Source: Tetrahymena thermophila SB210
Lineage: Eukaryota > Ciliophora > Oligohymenophorea > Hymenostomatida > Tetrahymenidae
Reading direction: 5' to 3'
Length of the DNA: 64,000 bases
Assembly: GCF_000189635.1 (NCBI RefSeq)
Contig: NW_002476153.1
Coordinates: forward strand, 62,001 to 126,000
Shown: piece by piece, positions 53,401 through 64,000 of the stretch
Layout of the letters: each line of letters begins with the position of its first letter
Position numbering within the stretch: position 1 is the first letter of the stretch
The notes under the pieces: generated by a model
Database searches by the model: none
What the model was told of the DNA's origin: nothing
The model's input: the letters and a program-made list of their open reading frames with translations, nothing else
Translations under genes and position numbers: made by a program

Positions 53401-55240
53401 CATAGCTAATTTTGCTTATAATTAAAGTTCTGCCGCAATTAACTCAAATACTAATTTGATTTCTACTAACTTAAATAATCTCAGCGGAGGAGCTAGCTCT
53501 ATCAGTAATCAGAATTACTTATCTCAAAATAAAAATTATCCTTCATAATAATCTACAAATGCAGTATTTAACAGAAACTCAATTGAAAAATATTCTAGCT
53601 CAAACAATATTAGATCTGGAAATTCTAACTATACTCGTGCTAAATCTGAAAAAATGCATACATAACCTACTTCAAGTCTCCTTTAAGCATATGGTTTCAC
53701 AAAAGTTGAATAAGCTCCTTCTAGTGGAACTACTGCCCTTAACTTTAATAATAGTGGCTCTTACTTCTAAGCTCCAGTAAGCTCTAATGAAGTTCAAATC
53801 TAAGGTCCTGATATTTGGGTTTCAAAATGGGTAGACTACTCTTCAAAATACGGTTTAGGCTATCTATTAAATAATGGCTAAGCAGGTGTTTTCTTTAACG
53901 ACTCAACTAAGATTATTCTTAATCCAAAAACAGAGTAATTAATTATTTTTTTTTTAAATAAATTTAAATTCATAGACTTACTTACATTTCCTTTTAAAAT
54001 AAAGATAATTTGATTACATCGAGAGAAATTCTTCTTCCAAATAAGACTTTGGGGCAGAATATACACTTAAGGATTATCCTGAATCTCTTTAAAAGAAATT
54101 GACTTTGTTATAGCATTTCCGTAGTTTTTTAGAAGGAGAAGACAAGAAAGCAGATTCTATAAAAATGCCATAGAATGAGGCTAGTGGTGAACCTAAATCT
54201 TCTAAAATATATGTTAAGAAATGGCTACGTACAAAAAATGCTATCCTTTTCCGTTTGAGCAATAAAGTAGTTTAAGTTATTTTTTAGGACAGCTCTGAAA
54301 TTATCTTGAGTAGTGAGCTTCGTGCTGTAACTTATGTTAATAGGAAGAAATAAAGAGAAACCTTTCCTCTTAGCACTGCTATGGAGTCATAAAACAAAGA
54401 AATGTCAAAGCGTCTTACATACACCAAAGATATATTAACTCATATGCTTAGTGGTAATGTGTAAAGCAAAGGTGAACAATAGAATAATGAAAATATTTCT
54501 GTTTAAGATCCTACTTCTACTATTACTAATCCAATTGGATTAATAAATTAAAATTAAGATGGTAAAGAGAAAAACCATTCTAAGAACTAATCAATTAATC
54601 CAAATTCTTGCTCTAGTGCAAGTCTTTACCCAACTGCAACTACAACTTAATATGCAAATAATAATAGTTCTTCTTAAATTTAACCTTCTTAAAAGCCTTC
54701 GACTAGAGAGAATCTCCACTACTCTAAAAATGTGCCACTCTCTTCTGTAACTAACTCTATATATATGCAAAATCAATAGTCTAATCCTATTTATAATAAT
54801 TACACCTAGAGTAAATAAATTAAAAACTATAAATAAAATAAATTTTTAACAAATTTTGTATTTTAAATAGATGAAAATGTTAATGTATTGCTACTTAACA
54901 AACAGCAGAGCTTGTAAAATTAAAAGCCTTCAATTAATGGTAATTCTTTATACAATAAAATTTCTAACTTATTTTAAATTTAATTAATTTAGGTTATGAG
55001 TTAAATGGATTCGCAAGTAGCAATAGTGCAAACAAGAAGGAATCTTTAGCTACTAATTCTAATATTATAAATAGCACTGAAGGTAAATGCCTTGGACAGC
55101 CTTCAAATATTTAAAACCTATTAAAGAGTAACTCTACTATTGGTAGAATGAATTCTATGAATCCTACTGCTACCAGCTCTCTTTCTAATCTAAATAATTT
55201 TAATAACTATGTAATGAGTTCACGTAAAACTGAAAATTGA
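50490..55240 (+). CDS. PLK: Polo-like kinase with long Q/N/S-rich linker
   Basis: Exons 50490-50523, 50641-50729, 50852-50959, 51354-51470, 51954-52290, 52404-53934, 54005-54810, 54871-54939 and 54993-55240 join in phase to 1112 residues, against about 600 for animal PLK1. Kinase domain at about 30-290: [14 protein letters not shown] loop, VLAAKVIPK lysine, [21 protein letters not shown], activation loop ending [14 protein letters not shown] with the conserved Thr, [14 protein letters not shown] roughly 400-residue S/N/Q-rich linker follows. Polo box 1 begins [18 protein letters not shown] near residue 699 and contains [12 protein letters not shown]; polo box 2 includes [20 protein letters not shown] and [12 protein letters not shown] near 807-850. 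The tail is Q/N/S-rich. PLKs act at centrosomes or basal bodies, mitosis and cytokinesis; polo boxes dock phosphorylated partners. Confidence 0.95.
51153..51172 (+). repeat. TCAA microsatellite in PLK intron
   Basis: Five TCAA units lie inside the long fourth PLK intron region. Similar CAAT/TCAA repeats occur in several leaders and introns of the window; no function inferred. Confidence 0.8.
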
Positions 55241-56335
55241 GCAAAAAAACATTAATAGAAATCCAATATAAAAATTTCTTTAATTAAAGAAAAATTAATT
55301 GTACATAATAGATTTTATTATATAAAGTAGATTAAATGAAATCATAATAAAGAAAAAAATCATCAATCAATCAAACAAAAAATAAATAAATATATCTATC
55401 GATTTTAAGTTTTATAATATTACTTAAAAAGATACTAAATTATGGTTAAAGAATGTATAGATTATACCTAAATGGTTTTTATTACTTGCCCTAATAATTA
55501 ATAAATAATATATATATTAATAAATGTAATTATATTTTACTCATATGTCTATTGTTATAATTATTCATTCTCAATTCTTATGGCATAAACCAATTCATCT
55601 GATCTTTTATAATTAATAATAGCTTTCTCTCTGTTAACTATATTATCAAATTCAAAAATATATTTTAATTTTTATTTGACTTTGCAAATTTTAATAAAAG
55701 TATTTTGAATTGTTTTATTTTGGTGTTAATAAAGTTTATTATTAAGATAGATAAGATATTTTAATGCTTAAATGTGTCTCCATCTCAAAATATTTATTTA
55801 GATTTACTTAAGAAATAATAGATATGTAAAATTCTTTTAATTATTCCTTTAGTATTGAAAATAAAGAGTTTTTAATGGCAAAAATATAAAAAAACACTTA
55901 GAAATTAGATTAACTTTCTTTCTACTATTTCTTTATCAAGATTTTTTATTAATTTTATTAATTTTCTAATCAAATGAAAATATGAATGGTTTTTTGTATT
56001 ATTTAATTTGATTAGAGTGTTTTTTATAATAGATTATTATTATTATTATTATTGTTATATTATTGAATAATATATGATAGAACAAAATTTCCAAATAATA
56101 AAATTTATTTTATGGACTTTATGTTTATTTATGATTAGGAATATATAAAATAAAAGTATTTTATTTATTTATTTAATTAATTAAAAATAAAAATATTTTT
56201 ATTTATTAATTCAATGTCTCATATTTTTGATAAAAATTTGTCTTTAAATAATATCCTAATAGCTCCTTTATTTTTATTAAAGTTAAAAAATTAAACAATT
56301 TTATAATTCTTAGTTAAGTAAAAAATAAAAAAGAA
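55241..56335. other. AT-rich intergenic region
   Basis: About 1.1 kb with a TTA trinucleotide run at about 56037-56055 and no open frame of protein-like composition. Confidence 0.6.
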
Positions 56336-58964
56336 ATGTCGCAATAGGTATAGGTTGAAGCTTAAGCATAGAATTCAAGCATTAAATTCAATTTAACAAA
56401 AGAGTTTTTTGACTTAGAAAAGAAGAAAACTGAAATAGAGGATGAAATTTCTTCGCTGAGGAGAAAAATTAATAAGGCTATAACATACTAAAATTTAGAA
56501 GACAAAAAATTATTTCAAGACTAAAAATCCTAAAAGGAGAATGAAGCTAATTAAGTAGACAATGATTTAGAAAGTTATATTAAAAAATTGTTAAATGAGC
56601 TTAAAAATAGTAAAAATAAATGGCTACTATAATGCTACAAGGATAAGATATCTTCATTTTCAAAAGATATTTTTATCAATGCTTCAAAAGAATTAGAACT
56701 TCAGTACAAAGATAATACAAAAGATATCATCATTGCCCGTCCTGAATCCCATGGAAAAACTATTGCTGAATTGATTGAAATTTCTAGAAATGAGAGCAAA
56801 ACTTCAAATTAGCCAAATAATTAATAAGAATTAAATCTTTTGGCATAAAATTAAAATTCACAATAAATACAAATAGCACCTAATAATGAAAATCCTGAAG
56901 CTGTTGATTCTTAGAAAAACTAACAAAAGAACAAAAGCTCATCCTAAAAAGTTTAAGAAAGTAGTAACAAAAGTAATAACACTAAAGCTAAAAATACAGA
57001 TAGCAATAAATCTAGTAGTAACACTAATAATAAAAAAAATAAAAACAAAGTAGCAGCAAATAAGTAAGAAGAAGAAGAAGATTTAGCTGATATCATAAAG
57101 AAATAATTTGAAACTAAAGAAATTAAGAAAGATAAAAAAGAAATACTATAAGAAGTAGAAGAAGAGCAAAAAGATATGACAAAAGAAGAAATTATGTAGT
57201 CTCTATACCTCCCTGCAGAAAGTGTAAAAGGGTATGAAATTATAAAAATGTCTAATAATTATGTCTTAGAATTAAAAGTTCATGAGCCAGATTAGAATAG
57301 TTTTCCAATATAAACTTACAAGGTTTACTTAATTAAAGAGAAAAAGAAAAATACTGATATTGAAATTTCAGATGAGCAACTTAAAAATAAAATTTGTTTA
57401 GGAGAAATCTATTAAACTATTGAAAAGCAATTTTTATGCTCCTCTAAATCGAGTACTATTGAGATAGACTTAAAACAAGTATGTTAGTCATACATTTTAG
57501 GATTTGACGAAGAAACATCTTACTTTTAAATTGCTATAACTGCTTTGTCTTGGAAGAATGAATCACCAGATGACTATTTAGAAAGCTAAATAACCCACAT
57601 TTTCAGATTAAATATGCCAAAAATCATTTAGAAGAAAACACGTTTGCTACTGACTGGCTCTTGTGAGCTTATTTACACTGACTATTTTTCTGATTGTGAT
57701 TTATTCTAATCTAATTATAGTTAAAGTTAGCAAGCTCTTAAAAAATTCCTTTCTCCTGATAGCGAATTGTTTAAATAAATTGAAATCTAATCAATTGATT
57801 TTGGTAAATCTGCATTGATCCTTTTAAAAAATGGATAAGTCATTTAATGGGGCAACATTTTATGTTTCAATGAAGGAATAAGCGAATGCAATATTGATAA
57901 ACTCAAAGAAGAAACAAGTAAGGAGTTAATTAATTAACCATTTATGCCTGTTTAGCATCCTCTAGTGTTCACAAAAATAGCTCAAGGGAAATCTCATTAC
58001 GTAATTAATACTTATTATATATATTGAATATATAATTATTTATTTATTTATTAAATAGGTAGGAGTCACTATAGATGGCAAAGTTTACTCATGGGGAAAA
58101 AATAAATATGGTTAACTTGGTCACTAAAATTACATATCATATGTAGAACCAAAGAGAATTGACCATTTGCATTCTGACAAAATATTTATTGTAAATGTGC
58201 AATGTGGTGATAACTTTACTGTTTGTCAAAGTTGTGATGGAACCATCTACACATTTGGCTAAAAGTAAGCCTTACAAGGTGAACCTATCAAAGACCTATA
58301 TAATAACACTATTAATATGTGCAACTTAGGAGTAAATTAACTTATTCCAAGGAAAATAGATTTTGATGAAAAAATTATTTCATTCTCGTGTGGAAAGGAC
58401 CATTGTTTATTTATTACAGAAAAGAATACCTGTTACGGATGGGGTGATAACTATGGGTCTAAAATATGTTCAAGTACATATTATAAAGAGGTTCGTAACT
58501 TTGCTAATCCCATTCCTGTTATTCCAAATAATAGTTCAAATTATTCTTTTAAGAAAATCTTCTGCTCAGATACTTAAAATTGTGCAATCATGCAGAATAA
58601 AACTTCAGGAGAGTAGATTTTAATAAAATGGGGTGGGAATACTACTTTACCCTTTGATGTTCAAGCCTGTAAAATTAATTTAAGCCTACCTAAAGATCAA
58701 AACGAAGAACTAAGCAGCCTAACTTAAAAACCTTAATTAGTTACCAAATTTGATAAATTTTACACAAACACTTATTCAAGTCTATTAATTTAAAACAATA
58801 ATAATAATATAAAATTGTATGTAAATGGGTAAAATATATTTTACAGTCTAGGTGTAAGAGATAAAGAAATTAAAAATTTCCAAATGGCAGCCATTTCTCC
58901 TTGTGAGGATATATTGTAAGCCTCTATAGGGTGTAATCACACTACTGCTTTATTAGTTGTATGA
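56336..58964 (+). CDS. Coiled-coil and RCC1-repeat protein
   Basis: Exons 56336-58000 and 58059-58964 join in phase to 856 residues. Residues 1-100 are a coiled coil (FFDLEKKKTEIEDEISSLRR). Residues 160-260 are S/N/K-rich and basic. A beta-rich central region (about 295-450: AESVKGYEIIKMSNNYVLEL, YQTIEKQF) resembles a fibronectin-III-like or carrier domain but is not certain. From about 470 to the C-terminus there are RCC1-type repeats: SID-FGKSALILLKNGQVIQWG, GVTIDGKVYSWGKNKYGQLG, CGDNFTVCQSCDGTIYTFG, CGKDHCLFITEKNTCYGWGD, and a last ASIGCNHTTALLV. RCC1 repeats form a seven-bladed propeller used for Ran exchange or as a protein-interaction platform; here the blades are irregular, so exchange activity should not be assumed. 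Confidence 0.85.
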
Positions 58965-60892
58965 GCATTCAATTACTGTAAAGTCTTGTTTCAAAAGTCT
59001 AAACGAAAATCGAGGAATCCATAAAAAAAATTCATTATTTTCAAAAATTTGGTATTGGGATATGACATAATTTGAAGAACGATGAATCAAAAACTTATGG
59101 TACCATTTATAAATCTTATAAAAATAAGAATAAACAATTAAATACTAAATTTTAAATATTATGATTATCTATCTAAAAAATTGAATTTTAATCGTATATA
59201 TACATACTCTATAATTTAAGTTTAAACTCTTTAAATAACACTAAAATGGCAAACTATTGCATATATAATTTAATAGAAATATTTGTTTATCTTTACAACA
59301 CAAAAATAAAAAGTTCAAATACTATATTTTGAGATATATTAAAAAGATTAAATCTTATAGCTAAACAGAAAAAATTAGTTAATCTTTTTAATTTAGAGTT
59401 TGTCAATTTCTTTATCTTTTTTAATTTAATAATAATAATTCCTTAAAATTAGCATTATTTATTAATGATTTTTTTAAATTTAAAAAAAATCAATTTAATT
59501 TAACTTTTAGATATGATTTATGAAATAGATTATGATAAAATAAATTCTAAAATTGATTATAATTATTTTCTCATTTCTTGAAAAAATTTATCAAATATAA
59601 TTTAGATTTTAACTAAATTAGTGAGTTAAATAAATGTTTTTTATTTATTAAAAATAAAATTAAAAAGAAGATTCAATATTTTTGCAAACTTCAAATTTTC
59701 TCTATATATCTTATATATTATTGCAGTAAATTTGATACTTCCCAAGAAATAAATCTTTTATTATATTATTAATAAGGAAAGATACATCTATAATATTTTG
59801 AATAGTATTTTAAATAATTCTGTCAAGTTACTTTCAATCTGTAACTTAATTTTCTTCAAAATTTAAAATTCATTTTCATTTAATTTTAAAATAAATAAAA
59901 ATATTTTAATAAATATTAATTGGTTTAGATTAATAAAATTATCATATTTTTAAAAAAACCAATTTTAAACAACAACTTATTTTTCATAAATAAATAAATA
60001 AATATCCGAATATCTACCTTCACTTATGATGTATTAATCAACTAAAAATGAGTAATAATTTTAATTTTATTTCAAAATAAATTTGTTTTATATTTTTGAT
60101 TATTGTAAAATACTTTAAATTTAGTTTTACATTTGTAAGTCTATTTATTTATTTATTTATTATTCAATTACCTTATCAAGAAAAAGTAAATTAAAAATAT
60201 TTAGAAACAATTTTTTCTTTCTTAAATTCCTTTAATAAAGTGTAATCTAAAGAAGAATACAAATTTATATTTCAAAATATATGAAAATTAAAAATATATT
60301 TAGAAGCTTAGTTGTTTTTCACACAAACCATTAATTGCTAACAAATTTTTTTTTGTAACTAAGATGATAAATATAAAATATCTGTGTAAAATATTTAATA
60401 TTCCTTAATTAAAATTAAAATAATTATATAAATTTATGGTAAATCTAATAAATTCAAATATTTATAAAACCTATTGAAAAATTTTATAATTTTATCTGTT
60501 TTATTTATTTTTGTTCCAAAATGTGTAAATAATTTATATAATTTCTTTTTTTTAATAATTTCGGCTTACTTCCCTTTCTTGGATAATATTGTATGTTTAT
60601 GATCAATATTATTTTATTATAATGAAAGGAATCGATTTTTGTAAAAATTACATAAATTAAGATTTAATTTGTTATCTTCTTACTCTCTCTACCAGATGAT
60701 GACAAATTAAGTTAATCACTCATTTACTTATTTCATTAGAAATTCTTTATCTAATATAATATCATTGACAATAACACTAACTTTAACATTAATTTTTATA
60801 AAAAAAGTATTACACAAAGATAAAGATTAAGACAAAATATAGTAGTACAAAAACTCATTATTAAACATAACTTTTTTAAAGGCTAATTCAAT
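58965..60892. other. AT-rich intergenic region upstream of the channel gene
   Basis: About 1.9 kb of near-pure A/T sequence with TTTA repeats around 60141-60160. No gene-like frame found. Confidence 0.6.
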
Positions 60893-63800
60893 ATGCAACA
60901 AAATAGGGATCCACAAATTAATTAAAATGACCCTTTTTTGAATTAATAGCTCTAAGAAGGTGTATTATAGCTATAAACTTTGTAGTAGCAACCTATATAT
61001 TTTGGTGATCTTATTTGCATTAAAGTAGAAGGAATAGGAAGTAAAAAGTATATGCATTCAGAAGGATTTTATCCATCTTGCATTAAGTGTATAGACTATG
61101 AAGATACAGGAGATAATTTAACTGATATTGATGGTTCAATATTTGAAATTTGTAATCCAATATAATATTTTAGCAAATAAAACAGATACTAGGATAATCA
61201 ATCTGACCTATCTGATAAAAATTAAAATTTCAACAAAAATAAAACTCTAGTAAATACTTAAAGCATAACTAGTCCCTCCCTGTTCAATTAGAAGAATAAT
61301 TATGATACTTAAGATAGCTTAAATAAGAATTTATAAGCTTAGTAATTTGAAAGCTATTCTTAAAATAGAGTTGGCGCTGACTCTTACATGTAATATGACT
61401 CTAATTAAAGTAAAGATGGAGTGCTAAAAATGAATCAATAAAATATGTAAAGTGATGAATATTTTTAACTTAAAGCTAAAACAAATAAAAATAGGGGTAG
61501 TGATGAGTAGACATACTTAAATAGTGGTGAAGAGCATTACGAAAATTAGGTAACACTAGGCTTTAATCAAAATTTCATTCTTAGACATAAAAGATCTAAC
61601 AAATTTTTGTACCTAGTAGAAGAAGACTTAGAATATTATTCTCTTATTCTGAGTTCAAAACCCTCTCTCTTTAAAATTTCGCCGTCATTTAAAAGCTAAG
61701 TAGTTTAAACTAAAACTGTTTACTACAATTCATTTATATATATTTAAGCTGTCCCTTTTGCAACTGCCAGTAATAAAGATATCTATCTTGTTATTGATGA
61801 AGCCATGTAATATGTTAATTCTTCAAACTATATAGCTCCTGGAGGAGGATCTTTTGTTAGTCCTAAATTCACAAACTACACATGCTTTTTTGGAGATTTC
61901 TTTTTTTCCCCTAACTAAAAAACTTGTTTACATATTGAGCCTTATAGATAAAATTTAAGTTACTTCCAAAAAATAAAGGGAACATAAAAAGGAATAAGTA
62001 ATATGAATAATGAGAATGAATAATTATTTTTAAGATATGGTGATGTTGTGAAGATTTTTCATATTGAAACTGAATCATTCTTCTAGTATGAGGATAATTA
62101 GCTTATTAAGTTCAAATCAACTGAGATCAATGAGGAATCTAATATAGTTTAAGAAATAGATGATGAAGATGATAATGAAATCCATTAAAATGATAATAAA
62201 ATAAGCTCTACTGGATTTAGGTCAAATCAAATGTTTTAAAAAAATAATCAAATAATAAATAATTAAATGAGACAAAAAAAAGATGAAGTTATATTGTGTA
62301 AACCTACAGATGATTAAAACTTCAATAAGTCTAATACGCTTTGGAAGATTATTAATCCTCTGAATCCTCTTGATGGCGGTTTCATAAGATGGGAGGAGAA
62401 AGTAGTTTTAAAATGTTTAAATAAAAATGTTTTCCTCCATATTAAAGAGTAAACTATTGGTAAAAAAAAAACAAGATAGATTAAGCTAAAAACATCTATA
62501 AGTGATGAATCAGAATGTCATTTTCACTTTTGTTAGGAATATTAGCATGTAGAATTATAAGGAGAAGAAGGCTAGGTGTATTAAAACTTAGAAAATTTTA
62601 ATTTAATCAAAATAAATTCCCTATTTAGGATAGTACACAGTGAAACCAATTAAACTCTTTCAGCTTAACTTTATAACGAAATAGATATAAATAAACAGTA
62701 ATATGATTAGAATAGGCAATATAATGATGCTTAGCCAGTTTTAGAAACTCCAAAAAGAAACTCTTTTTATAGCTCAATGACTTAAAGCATAATTGATTAA
62801 AATTTTTTACCTAAAATTCAGATAAGTTCAATAAAGTAACTCAGTTAGGATAAAAAAAAAACTGAAATAACCTCTGAAGAAAATGAAAAGATTGATATGA
62901 AATAAATAGTCCTGAAAGAGGTACAATTTTTATTTGATTTAAAATATATTTAAATAAATTATTTAACAGAATTATTGTGAAGGAGATGTGTTAAGATTTT
63001 AGTAAATTGAAGAGTTAGAATTAATTGAGAGCAATTATTTAACAAGTACTTTTGAACTTATTTCATCAGCAATTCCTCTCATCAAATACTATGCTCTTAT
63101 AAGTGATAAAAAGGATGAAACTTCATAGAAAAACATATTTTAATTTACAAACCCTTACTTCATTGAATTTACTAGCTTACTCAGCCTCTCTATTTAGCAT
63201 TAAATTAAATATCTTTTAGACATTGAATTCAGCTAAGATGTAACATTTGATAATTCGATTTTCCGAAAATACAAAGTAAGCAAATTATTTACCAAAAAAA
63301 ATGCTATCAAATTATTTACCAAAAAAAATGCTATCAAATTAATTTTATTTATTTATTAATAGCCTAATAGTGAAAAGTAGAACTTATCAAGCAAAAGAGG
63401 TATATTAGAGTATTCTGTTAATTTATTGAAAGCAATGTGGGGATACTAATCAGACAAAAAAATTTAAGATATCCTCTAGTCTATGAAAAAAAGTGAAGAT
63501 GATTTTAATAATTTAGAATCAAAAGCGTAGTCAAACCAATAATCATTTCTTTCTGTTTGCAGTGGAAGAAGAGGTACACAAATTAAATAATTTAAGTCCA
63601 AAATAGATTAAAAAGATGAATAGATTTAGCTCTATGAAACCTTTAAAAAGCTTTCTAAACTGATTTACTTTCTCATAATAACTCTTTGCAAAAACAACAG
63701 TGGGATTTCAATAAACACTTTTAATTATTTTACATTTTTCAAGTAAAATTACTTTTTAATTTTGAATTATCAAATATTAAAAATATTTTGTTTCAAAAAT

Positions 63801-64000
63801 AATTTATTATTTTTTTTTTCTAGAAACCACGTTGGATATTCAATTGGTGCAACAAATGCAATTATATCTATCTTAAAAAATAACGAAAAACTTTTAAATA
63901 TGATTCACACTAAGAATTATCATACTCTATCTGAAGTGAAAAATACTATATCAAGAACATTGCAAAAGCTCAATTTAAAACAATTTTAAAAAGGTAATCA
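60893..64000 (+). CDS. IP3/ryanodine-receptor-like calcium release channel, N-terminal part
   Basis: Exons 60893-62920, 62970-63275, 63363-63742 and 63824-63993 give about 961 residues, then a donor (g|gtaatca) at the window edge. These are ER/SR (here possibly ER or vacuole) Ca2+-release channels. Residues 30-60 (YFGDLICIKVEGIGSKKYMH, then SEGFYPSCIKCID) match the N-terminal ligand-binding beta-trefoil. VTLGFNQNFILRHKRSNKFL, then LWKIINPLNPLDGGFIRWEE, VVLKCLNKNVFLHI and LFRIVHSETNQTLSAQL are MIR-type trefoil repeats. The later exons (CEGDVLRFQQIEELELIESN, FELISSAIPL, LEYSVNLLKAMWGYQ, ETFKKLSKLIYFLIITLCKNN, GATNAIISILKNNEKLL) form the RIH helical domain. A large N/Q/S-rich insertion separates the first strands from the MIR part. 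The pore is outside the window, so the channel call rests on the N-terminal half only. Confidence 0.83.
63281..63341 (+). repeat. 27-nt tandem duplication inside an intron
   Basis: The unit starting CAAATTATTTACC and ending ATGCTAT occurs twice exactly (63281-63307, 63308-63334), with a partial third copy (CAAATTA). It lies in the intron 63276-63362 of the channel gene, six bases after the donor, so it lengthens the intron without touching either splice site. Confidence 0.95.

Noticed and set aside
54591..54776. Minus-strand R/I-rich ORF
   Set aside because: It is antisense to the PLK C-terminal tail exon.
58363..58623. 86-codon plus-strand ORF
   Set aside because: It is an alternate frame within the RCC1 repeats; the RCC1 frame carries the conserved G-x-x-H and WG motifs.

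Overview
The window looks like nuclear DNA of a Tetrahymena-type (oligohymenophorean) ciliate. It is extremely A+T-rich. Conserved protein families (Sec24, i-AAA protease, Polo-like kinase, IP3-receptor-like channel) read through continuously only if TAA and TAG encode glutamine and TGA is the sole stop. Genes carry short GT...AG introns, about 40-100 nt with a few longer, and many proteins have Q/N-rich low-complexity tracts. All gene models below use that code, so standard-code ORFs are mostly fragments of real genes or shadows of them. Exon joins were chosen by reading phase and family similarity; there is no transcript evidence.

Layout. 0-6.4 kb: the 3' part of a Sec24 COPII coat gene, then an Rxt3-domain (HDAC complex) gene. 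6.4-24.3 kb: two very long AT-rich deserts separated by a single-exon gene at 15.4 kb whose divergent paralogue lies at 24.3 kb. The deserts hold scattered coding-like fragments and several small islands of higher G+C with inverted repeats. 28.7-34 kb: a minus-strand protein with an internal duplication, then, divergently, a mitochondrial i-AAA (Yme1-like) protease with a recognisable presequence. 34.8 kb: tRNA-Leu(AAG) on the minus strand. 35-42.4 kb: a coiled-coil protein, a PH-TM-START lipid-transfer-like protein and a polytopic membrane protein. 42.9-48.5 kb: a 1200-residue protein built of two copies of a p25-alpha/TPPP-like module, then a small coiled-coil protein. 50.5-55.2 kb: a Polo-like kinase with two polo boxes. 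56.3-59 kb: a coiled-coil plus RCC1-repeat protein. 60.9 kb to the end: the 5' part of an IP3/ryanodine-receptor-like calcium release channel that runs off the window.

There is no operon structure. Almost all protein genes are on the plus strand, each with its own AT-rich flanks. Several are membrane-traffic, membrane-contact or calcium genes (Sec24, PH-START, IP3R-like) or cell-cycle/cytoskeleton genes (PLK, p25-alpha, RCC1), but nothing in the layout shows they form one system. I found no mobile element, CRISPR array, rRNA or telomere. The least explained items are the 15.4/24.3 kb paralogue pair, the duplicated p25-alpha protein, the minus-strand duplicated protein, and the structured islands in the deserts.
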